NCBI GenBank assembly: GCA_009786175.1
Contig: WQTQ01000139.1
Coordinates: forward strand, 1 to 10,219
Direction of reading: 5' to 3'
DNA from: Bacillota bacterium
Lineage (GTDB): Bacteria > Bacillota_A > Clostridia > Lachnospirales > WQUN01
DNA: 10,219 bases
The position numbers and the translations under genes were made by a program. Of the stretch, positions 1-5,764 are shown one piece after another (within the stretch, counting starts at the first letter, position 1; every line of letters starts with the position of its first letter). A model generated the notes under the pieces. The model did not search any database. It was not told the DNA's origin and saw only the letters and a list, made by a program, of their open reading frames with translations.

Positions 1-531
1 GCCGAAGCATTTATACGCGTAGGCCGCGTATGGCAGGCCGGTACAGGCTGGTTAGACTATTTCAACATGATAGATGTTGACAAAGACGGCGGCTCTTGGC
101 GGTATATTAATTTCTACATCACAGTTTATGGTCAAACCGTTCATGTGTTGTTGGTTAACGCAAATTACACAGGACAGCCGCATGAGTTTGACTGCGAATA
201 TTGCGAAGATGAAGGCTGCGAAATTTGCCAACCGGTACAGCCGATATTCTATCTTGCAGCAACCAATGTTACCGTAAGCAATACCAACCGCCATGTTAGC
301 GTGTTTGTAGGCGGCACGGCAGAAGGCGCGATTACATTAAACCTTCTTGACAGTGCCCCGGAACTGGTACTGCAAGTCCGCGACAACCTTTGGACACCAA
401 CCGGCCCGGTAGAAGGTTTGGTTATTGGCGTAGCCGGTAACACAACTATTACCGAATCCAGGACCGTTATGTTGGAAGTAACCCGTCAAGGCATAACCGT
501 ATTGTTATTAATTGAGTTAGTGGCAAACTAA
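1..531 (+). CDS. C-terminal fragment of an exported surface protein (5' end outside window)
   Basis: The frame is open from base 1 to the TAA at 529-531, giving 176 visible residues, so the gene starts upstream. An internal ATG at 67 has no convincing RBS and is not taken as the start. The fragment is beta-rich with many Val/Thr/Asn and almost no charged helix. It resembles tandem Ig-like or adhesive modules: residues 1-60 look like the end of one module, and 80-176 like a second (VTVSNTNR near its start, TTITESRT near its end). An acidic, cysteine-rich hinge separates them, with a C-x2-C-x4-C-x2-C pattern at residues 65, 68, 73 and 76. There is no LPxTG motif and no C-terminal membrane anchor. 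Export is inferred from composition; I do not recognise the family, and its function is unknown. A strong terminator follows, so it is probably transcriptionally separate from the sugar-uptake genes. Confidence 0.75.
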   Translation, partial: AEAFIRVGRVWQAGTGWLDYFNMIDVDKDGGSWRYINFYITVYGQTVHVLLVNANYTGQPHEFDCEYCEDEGCEICQPVQPIFYLAATNVTVSNTNRHVSVFVGGTAEGAITLNLLDSAPELVLQVRDNLWTPTGPVEGLVIGVAGNTTITESRTVMLEVTRQGITVLLLIELVAN

Positions 532-545
532 CAAAATCATAGCCC

Positions 546-596
546 ACCCCCTGATATCACACTGCCAATGTGATATCAGGGGGTTATTTATTATTT
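546..596 (+). terminator. Rho-independent terminator after the surface protein gene
   Basis: A perfect 16-bp stem pairs 546-561 with 569-584 around a 7-nt loop (CTGCCAA). The base of the stem is five G-C pairs plus one A-T, and a T-rich tail (TTATTTATTATTT) follows. It begins 15 nt after the stop codon. This is a textbook intrinsic terminator and separates the upstream gene from the solute-binding protein genes. Confidence 0.92.
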
Positions 597-773
597 CAAT
601 AGTTTGTTGTACTTTCTTGTCATATCATCTCATGAATACATGCTAACCGTTTTGGCATCAAATGAAAAGTCATAACACAAATTTATGCAAATACATTCAA
701 AATGCTCCATGGTAATATTGGCGAAAATAACTTGCACGCGCAAGCGCGCTTATATTCAGGAGGAATTTTTACT
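597..773 (+). promoter_or_regulatory. Leader and probable promoter region of the first solute-binding protein gene
   Basis: This gap lies between a strong terminator and an RBS (AGGAGG at 758-763, 10 nt before ATG 774), so it should hold a promoter. I see no convincing -35/-10 pair. Three possible protein-binding or RNA elements are visible. The first is a 17-bp dyad TGCTAA-CCGTT-TTGGCA (641-657), one mismatch in the arms. The second is a CTTGC-ACGC-GCAAG inverted repeat (731-744), which overlaps the third, a perfect AAGCGCGCTT palindrome (742-751). The 10-mer TGCAAATACA at 686-695 recurs upstream of the second solute-binding gene. Operator function is only inferred from symmetry. Confidence 0.35.
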
Positions 774-2276
774 ATGAAACCGTTCTTACGTAAATCAATT
801 ACACTTATTGCCTTTTTGCTTGTGCTGGTGTTGGTTTTTGCGGCCTGCGGCAGGGACAACGGCAGCGTGACAACAGATACACCACCGCCGCCGGTTGCAG
901 GTAACAACGATGTTACACCACCACCGCCGCCGCCAGACAATGATGACCCGGCTACAGCAGCAGAAGATGCTCCGCGTCTTGGCGGCATCCACCAGCCAAG
1001 GGATTTGGGCGGGCGCACAATAATGGTTACATCTTATTTTGACAACGCCATTGCTTTTACCGCCCAAGATTGGGAAGAGCCGGACCCGGCAACCGCAGAT
1101 AATTACTTTATAGACCGGCTTATTTGGGATAATGCCCGCCGTGTAGAGCAGGAATTTAATATTAGCCTTGACAGCACAAACATTTATATCCACGACCTGG
1201 TTGCGGCTTTAACAACATCTGTAATGGCCGGTGACGCGATCGGAGACATTGTGTTCCTAAACGGCGACATGATACTTTCCGCTGTTATAGGCGATTTGAT
1301 AATGCCAATTACCGGTATAAACCTTCCAAACTCCGATTTTTTGGGGCCGCAAATATTTGGCCGTCCAATAAATGACTTACACAACGAGTACTGGGCATTT
1401 GTTGGCAGAGGCGGTGTCAGTATTCATAATGTTATGATGGGTGTTAACCTGGACATTATTCACGCTATAGGCGCGCAAAATCCTGTAGACCTTTATAATC
1501 AAGGCCGCTGGACATGGGATGCGGCACTGGAAATTATGCGCATGGCAACCCGTGACACCACCGGCGACGGCGTATTTGACCAATGGGGTATTGCCGCCCA
1601 GCCCGGCGACCTGATTAACGCGTTTATAGCCACAAACGACGGTATTTTGGTAGATGACAATTTTATCTACGCCTTTGACCACCCAAATACAGTTGAAGCT
1701 TTAGAGTTTATGGAAACTATTTTCCGCGAAGGCTTGTGGCAATACGACCCTATACTTGGTATAAACGTAGGAGACTGGGCGCGCAACTTTTTTGCCTACC
1801 AAGAAGGCCGCGCCGCGTTGTTCATCTCCATTCTTTGGGGTATGAACGACGGCAACCTGCCATTCGAGTTTGCGGTAGTTCCTTTCCCAACGGGGCCGTC
1901 TAACACCACCGGGGCTGTACAGGCAGGCGGATGGGGCGGCGGCTATACACTGCCGTTTGGTTCTTCGTGGGCACCGGAAGACTTGCTTATGATAGTTGAA
2001 GAATTTTGGGCATGGCCGGGCGACGAACCCGAGTTGCTGCTGGAAGAAGGCATTGGCTGGCCGCGCAGCGTTTTCCTGACAGAAGAGGACGTACAGCGTC
2101 ACCTAAGCATTAACACAAAAACAACAATGGACGTAGGTAATACAGTACCGCAGTTCAACTGGATTTTTGGTACCTTCGCAAACCATTTTGCCAACGGCAC
2201 CATGACAGTTATGGAAGCCATTGAAGCGTACCGCGGCCCTCAGCAAGAGCTGCTGGATTTATTCTTCCCACGCTAA
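774..2276 (+). CDS. ABC sugar transporter solute-binding lipoprotein, paralogue 1
   Basis: A 500-aa extracellular solute-binding protein (SBP) expected to capture a sugar or oligosaccharide and hand it to an ABC permease. The ATG at 774 is chosen because AGGAGG lies 10 nt upstream and translation then opens with a lipoprotein signal peptide: MKPFLRK, a hydrophobic stretch to residue 22, and lipobox FAAC with lipidated Cys25. In-frame extension to an ATG at 702 would bury this signal. A Pro/Asp-rich linker (about 26-65, with proline runs at 37-40 and 49-54) tethers the binding domain. Family-type features include AGDAIGDIVF (152-161), GRWTWD (244-249) immediately before an EF-hand-like loop DTTGDGVFDQWG (261-272), and WPRSVFLTEEDVQ (429-441). 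These resemble family-1 SBPs; the loop may bind calcium. It is about 60% identical by eye to the next gene. No permease is present nearby, and the substrate cannot be read from the sequence. Confidence 0.9.
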   Translation: MKPFLRKSITLIAFLLVLVLVFAACGRDNGSVTTDTPPPPVAGNNDVTPPPPPPDNDDPATAAEDAPRLGGIHQPRDLGGRTIMVTSYFDNAIAFTAQDWEEPDPATADNYFIDRLIWDNARRVEQEFNISLDSTNIYIHDLVAALTTSVMAGDAIGDIVFLNGDMILSAVIGDLIMPITGINLPNSDFLGPQIFGRPINDLHNEYWAFVGRGGVSIHNVMMGVNLDIIHAIGAQNPVDLYNQGRWTWDAALEIMRMATRDTTGDGVFDQWGIAAQPGDLINAFIATNDGILVDDNFIYAFDHPNTVEALEFMETIFREGLWQYDPILGINVGDWARNFFAYQEGRAALFISILWGMNDGNLPFEFAVVPFPTGPSNTTGAVQAGGWGGGYTLPFGSSWAPEDLLMIVEEFWAWPGDEPELLLEEGIGWPRSVFLTEEDVQRHLSINTKTTMDVGNTVPQFNWIFGTFANHFANGTMTVMEAIEAYRGPQQELLDLFFPR

Positions 2277-2303
2277 CACTTCATTTTTCTTTCCCCTTTA
2301 AAC

Positions 2304-2342
2304 GGATACAGGTTTTCCCGTGCGGAAGCCTGTATCCTTTTT
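2304..2342 (+). terminator. Rho-independent terminator after solute-binding paralogue 1
   Basis: A 14-bp stem (2304-2317 with 2324-2337, two G-U wobbles) with a 6-nt loop CCGTGC is followed directly by TTTTT (2338-2342). It starts 27 nt after the stop codon. Its outer arm GGATACAGG recurs in the hairpin after the second paralogue. Confidence 0.88.
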
Positions 2343-2345
2343 AAC

Positions 2346-2456
2346 TTGACAAAGAATTTAAACAAAATGCGCAACATTGTGCAAATACACAAAAAAAGTC
2401 TCGTGGTATCTTATTGTAAAATCAATTTTTTGCTTTCAAAGGGAGGAAGATCAAAA
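2346..2456 (+). promoter_or_regulatory. Leader and candidate promoter of solute-binding paralogue 2
   Basis: A consensus -35 hexamer TTGACA sits at 2346-2351, four bases after the T-run of the preceding terminator. At the normal 16-18 nt distance there is no TATAAT-like box. Instead a 16-bp imperfect dyad TGCGCAA-CA-TTGTGCA (2368-2383) covers the expected -10 position. The 10-mer TGCAAATACA overlaps its right edge (2380-2389) and also occurs at 686-695 upstream of paralogue 1, at a similar distance from the start codon (77 versus 88 nt). The RBS is GGGAGGA at 2441-2447. A promoter here is likely by context, but its exact boxes are uncertain. Confidence 0.4.
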
Positions 2457-3947
2457 ATGAAATCGTTTTTACGTAAGTCAAGTGTAGTTATTGCCGTTTT
2501 GCTTGTGCTGGTGTTGGTTTTTGCTGCTTGCGCAAGAGATGGCAACGGTACGGCAGATACACCCGAACCACCCGCCGGTGACACACCCGCACCGCCGCCG
2601 CCGCAACCTGCAGTTGTAGAAGAAGACCCTACAGACATTCCGGCAGGTGACGGTGTTTGGCGTTTACGCCCTCCGGTAGATATGGGAGGCCGTACGTTGG
2701 TTGTTGCTTCCGACTGGGGTAACGGTATGCCATATACGTGGGTAGGCCGTGACGAGCCCGACCCTGCAACAGCAGGCAACTACTTTATCGACAGGCTTCA
2801 ATGGGATAATGCCCAAAGGGTTTTTACAGACTACAATTTTAATTTTGAGTATGTACACGTTGTAGGCGACCTAACAGAAACCTTAACAGCGTCCGTACTG
2901 GCAGGGGACCCTATCGGGGATTTGGTATTCCTTGGCGGCGGCGGTATACTTTCCGGCATAATCGGTGACTTGATTAGACCTGTAAGTGTTGCTTACTTCC
3001 CGGGTTCTGACGTATTGGGCCAACAAATTTACGGAAGAATAACTCAGCATGCATTTGGTGAACCATGGGCATTCTATTACACCGCCGTTAGCCCCCACGT
3101 GTGGATGATGGGTGTAAACCTGGATATTATTAATGCAATAGGCGCACCAAACCCTGTAGACCTTTACAACGAAGGCCGCTGGAATTGGGACGCTGCCCTT
3201 GAAATTATGCGTCTGGCAACACGCGACACCACCGGCGACGGGGTTTTTGACCAATGGGGTATTGCCGGCCAGCCCGGTGACCTTGTAATCCACTTTATTG
3301 CCACAAACGACGGGCCTCTTGTAGACGACGATTTGAATTATGCTTTTGACCATCCAAACACACTGGCGGCGTTAGAGCTTATGGAAACTATTTTCCGCGA
3401 AGGTCTTTGGCAGTATGACCCTGTACTTGGGGTTGACCCCGGTGACTGGGCACGAAACTTCTTCGCGTTCCACGAAGGTAGAGCGGCACTGTTCAAATCT
3501 ATCCTATGGGGCATGAACGACGGCGACTTGCCGTTTGAATTTGCGGTAGTTCCTTTCCCAACAGGCCCTAACAACACATCCGGTGCCACATGGAGCTCCG
3601 GCTGGGATGGTGGCTTAACAATACCTTACGGTACCTCATGGGAGCCTTCAGACATGCTAAGAATTACAGAAGCGTTCCTGTCATGGCCCGGCGAAGAAAC
3701 AGAATTAATAATTGAAGGCGGACTAGGCTGGCCACGCAGCGTACTTCTTACAGAAGAAGATGTACAGCGTTGGGCTGCCAACGGATTCCGCGCACGTTCG
3801 GATATTGGCCGTGTAGTACCTCAGTACTATTGGGTAGGCGGTACATTTGTACACCACTTCGCAAGCCAAACTATGAACGTTATGCAAGTTGTAGAAGCAT
3901 ACCGCGCACCACAGCAAGAATTGCTTGACCTATTTTTTGGACGATAA
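2457..3947 (+). CDS. ABC sugar transporter solute-binding lipoprotein, paralogue 2
   Basis: A 496-aa solute-binding lipoprotein, closely related to the preceding gene. The start at 2457 follows GGGAGGA with about 10 nt spacing and gives a clean signal peptide with lipobox FAAC and lipidated Cys25. Extending in frame to 2346 would add 37 residues ahead of the signal, so that start is rejected. A Pro-rich linker (about 26-63) is followed by the same landmarks as paralogue 1: AGDPIGDLVF (149-158), GRWNWD (240-245), calcium-type loop DTTGDGVFDQWG (257-268) and WPRSVLLTEEDVQ (425-437). Divergence is concentrated in the linker, in residues about 85-97 and 187-215, and in scattered aromatic positions. 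The two proteins could therefore differ in ligand preference, as expected if duplication was followed by specialisation. No permease or ATPase gene is adjacent. The next gene begins only 84 nt later, behind a hairpin. Confidence 0.9.
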   Translation: MKSFLRKSSVVIAVLLVLVLVFAACARDGNGTADTPEPPAGDTPAPPPPQPAVVEEDPTDIPAGDGVWRLRPPVDMGGRTLVVASDWGNGMPYTWVGRDEPDPATAGNYFIDRLQWDNAQRVFTDYNFNFEYVHVVGDLTETLTASVLAGDPIGDLVFLGGGGILSGIIGDLIRPVSVAYFPGSDVLGQQIYGRITQHAFGEPWAFYYTAVSPHVWMMGVNLDIINAIGAPNPVDLYNEGRWNWDAALEIMRLATRDTTGDGVFDQWGIAGQPGDLVIHFIATNDGPLVDDDLNYAFDHPNTLAALELMETIFREGLWQYDPVLGVDPGDWARNFFAFHEGRAALFKSILWGMNDGDLPFEFAVVPFPTGPNNTSGATWSSGWDGGLTIPYGTSWEPSDMLRITEAFLSWPGEETELIIEGGLGWPRSVLLTEEDVQRWAANGFRARSDIGRVVPQYYWVGGTFVHHFASQTMNVMQVVEAYRAPQQELLDLFFGR

Positions 3948-3968
3948 TATTACATTTTAACTCAGCAG

Positions 3969-4008
3969 CGGATACAGGCTTCCCCGCCACGGGAGAAGCC
4001 CGTATCCG
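3969..4008 (+). terminator. Hairpin without a clear U-tract: leaky terminator or attenuator
   Basis: CGGATAC (3969-3975) pairs with GTATCCG (4002-4008). After an A-C mismatch, GGCTTC (3977-3982) pairs with GAAGCC (3995-4000). CCC (3983-3985) then pairs with GGG (3991-3993), with a bulged A at 3994 and loop GCCAC. The stem is long and GC-rich, but the tail reads GTTCGCGCTTTAA rather than a T-run. The RBS of the next gene (AAGGAG, 4019-4024) begins 11 nt after it. This favours partial termination or transcript stabilisation over full termination. It shares its outer arm with the terminator at 2304-2342. Confidence 0.6.
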
Positions 4009-4031
4009 TTCGCGCTTTAAGGAGCAGGATT

Positions 4032-5726
4032 ATGAAAGCCAGATGGCTTACAGTAATTTTTTTTACGCTTTTCATAAGCCTGATTTTTGCTGCCTGCGGT
4101 AACAGGACAAAGCCGGAAACAATTGAAAATTCACCTGCTTCGACATGTGGCACCGTCATATCCGAACCCTGGGACCCTTTTGGGCGTTTTTGCGAGACAG
4201 TATATGTAACCCAAACCAGAATCTTGGCCGCGTGGATGGGTTTTGACGAAGGGGATTGCGAGAATGACAATTGGTGGACCCGTACTTATTACGAACAACT
4301 TAATGTCCGCCTTACAAACCTGTTTACGGCACCTATGTGGGGGCCGGATTTTGATATGTTAATGAACCTGGCGTTTGCCACAGGCAATTTGCCCGATGTT
4401 ATGCCGCTTTATACATCCCTTGCCGTACGGGCAATTGAAGGTAATTTGGTTATGGACATCACAGATATTTTTGAACGGTACACCTCCGGCCAGGTAAAAG
4501 AAATTTTTGCCACAGACCCTGCGGCGTTAGAAGCCTGGTCTGTAGACGGCAGGCTAATGGGGCTTACCGCCCCTGTGGGCGGCGACCCGGACTGGCCGTT
4601 TTTTTGGATACCCAAAAGTATGTTGGATGACTTTAACGGCGGTGTTATACCTTCTGCCCTGGCGGAAATTAACCGGCTTGCCCGGTGGATAAAAGAGCAA
4701 ACCGGGGCTTATGCCATAGGCCTTGACAACCGCTTATATCAGCTGAATCACCTGCTTCCAATGTTTGGTGCCACAAACGAGTGGATAGTCCGTGACGGGG
4801 AAATGGTATGGGGCAGGATACAGCCGGAAATGCGCGACGTATGGGTCCAATTGGCAGAATGGTACAGGGAAGGCCTTCTTGCGGCAGATTTTTCTGCCCG
4901 GTCAGACGAGGATATAGTTACAGATTTCGCGCACCGCCGCTTTGGACTTTTACCCGGCGGAAAGCATACACCAAACGGCCCGGCAGGCCGTACTTTTATA
5001 AGCCAAAACCCCTATGATGACCTTGCAGCCATTCCTTTAATGCGGGCAGACGGACAACCGCTTACAACTGTCACCGGCGCGGGCTACAACAACGTTTTAA
5101 TGATAAGTGCCGGGACACAAAACCCCCAGGCGATTATGCGCATGTTTAACCTGGGCACAGCCATTTCCAATGATGTAAACCGCCCCGGTTTTGTAACAGA
5201 TTATCAATTTAACACCAGCCCCGGCGGAAACATGAATTTTTGGAACCGTATGGGTACAGGTACCGGCTATGTAACAGATACGCGCACACAATACAACCCT
5301 GCAATTGCCGCGCTTAACGCATTTTTGTCCGGCTCCGACGGTTCGGACTTAGTAAACGCCCGGGCCTTTGGTGTCCTGGAAAATTTTCAGCGTATAACAA
5401 ACTGGATAAACTACGGCACATCTGCAAACGCATGGGAGGGCAATTGGGCTATGTGGAGCATGCTGCTGGGCGCGGAAAGCCAAGTTTACGCCTTCCGTAT
5501 GCGTGACGAAGGCCGAATTACCGCCACCCCACGCTGGGGGATGGAAACGTCCGCAGAAGCAGAACTTGGTGCCAAGCTGCATGACAGGTTTATCGAGTTT
5601 GCCACAACCGCCATAATTAATGACGATGCAGACCGTCAATTTAATAATTGGGTGCAGTTTTTCTACAACAACGGCGGCCACCGCATAAATGCGGAGGTAG
5701 CCGAGTGGTGGGCTGCAAATAAATAG
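4032..5726 (+). CDS. LplA/YtcQ-like solute-binding lipoprotein
   Basis: A 564-aa extracellular binding lipoprotein of a different subfamily from the two upstream paralogues. AAGGAG lies 7 nt before the ATG. The signal peptide ends in lipobox FAAC with lipidated Cys22. Features resembling the larger LplA/YtcQ-type oligosaccharide-binding proteins are ATGNLPDV (116-123), WYREGLLAADFS (277-288), GLDNRLYQLNHLLPMFGA (about 230-247) and a Trp-rich C-terminus. LplA-type proteins usually work with LplB/LplC-type permeases and no dedicated ATPase, and in Bacillus they accompany pectin and rhamnogalacturonan genes. Around residues 195-230 the usual DPDGNGxxDTYG-type loop is not visible and the segment looks shortened. 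With only 38 nt to the rhamnosidase gene it is probably co-transcribed with the downstream enzymes, so it is the best candidate receptor for their substrate. The substrate assignment is inference. Confidence 0.85.
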   Translation: MKARWLTVIFFTLFISLIFAACGNRTKPETIENSPASTCGTVISEPWDPFGRFCETVYVTQTRILAAWMGFDEGDCENDNWWTRTYYEQLNVRLTNLFTAPMWGPDFDMLMNLAFATGNLPDVMPLYTSLAVRAIEGNLVMDITDIFERYTSGQVKEIFATDPAALEAWSVDGRLMGLTAPVGGDPDWPFFWIPKSMLDDFNGGVIPSALAEINRLARWIKEQTGAYAIGLDNRLYQLNHLLPMFGATNEWIVRDGEMVWGRIQPEMRDVWVQLAEWYREGLLAADFSARSDEDIVTDFAHRRFGLLPGGKHTPNGPAGRTFISQNPYDDLAAIPLMRADGQPLTTVTGAGYNNVLMISAGTQNPQAIMRMFNLGTAISNDVNRPGFVTDYQFNTSPGGNMNFWNRMGTGTGYVTDTRTQYNPAIAALNAFLSGSDGSDLVNARAFGVLENFQRITNWINYGTSANAWEGNWAMWSMLLGAESQVYAFRMRDEGRITATPRWGMETSAEAELGAKLHDRFIEFATTAIINDDADRQFNNWVQFFYNNGGHRINAEVAEWWAANK

Positions 5727-5764
5727 TTGTACTTCCATCCTACATACATACGAGGAGTGTTCAC

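Larger units (their letters stand above)
774..4008 (+). repeat. Tandem duplication: solute-binding gene plus trailing hairpin, two copies
   Basis: Copy 1 covers 774-2337 and copy 2 covers 2457-4008. The genes align almost without gaps after their linkers, with long stretches nearly identical at DNA level (for example the signal-peptide region around 817-845 versus 2500-2528, and the region coding FAVVPFPTGP). Both copies end in a hairpin whose outer arms read GGATACAGG and GTATCC. The shared downstream hairpin suggests that the unit duplicated included non-coding sequence. The extent of duplication is judged by eye. Confidence 0.65.

Noticed and set aside
617..646. Sigma-A promoter TTGTCA / TGCTAA before paralogue 1
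   Set aside because: The -10 match is poor (2 of 6), so it is not listed as a promoter.
641..657. CcpA catabolite-repression (cre) site
   Set aside because: The sequence is a dyad but its spacing and central CG do not fit the cre consensus; at best a different operator.
702..773. Upstream in-frame ATG at 702 as the start of solute-binding paralogue 1
   Set aside because: It lacks an RBS and would place 24 polar residues before a perfect lipoprotein signal peptide. ATG 774 has AGGAGG at the right distance.
918..935. CCN trinucleotide tract as a slippage or phase-variation repeat
   Set aside because: It mixes CCA and CCG codons and simply encodes the proline linker. Length changes would stay in frame.
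2346..2456. In-frame upstream start at 2346 for solute-binding paralogue 2
   Set aside because: The codon overlaps a TTGACA box just after a terminator, has no RBS, and would add 37 residues ahead of the signal peptide.
5349..5738. 129-codon reverse-strand open frame over the 3' end of the LplA-like gene
   Set aside because: Cysteine-rich composition without motifs and complementary to a well-supported lipoprotein gene; a coding shadow.
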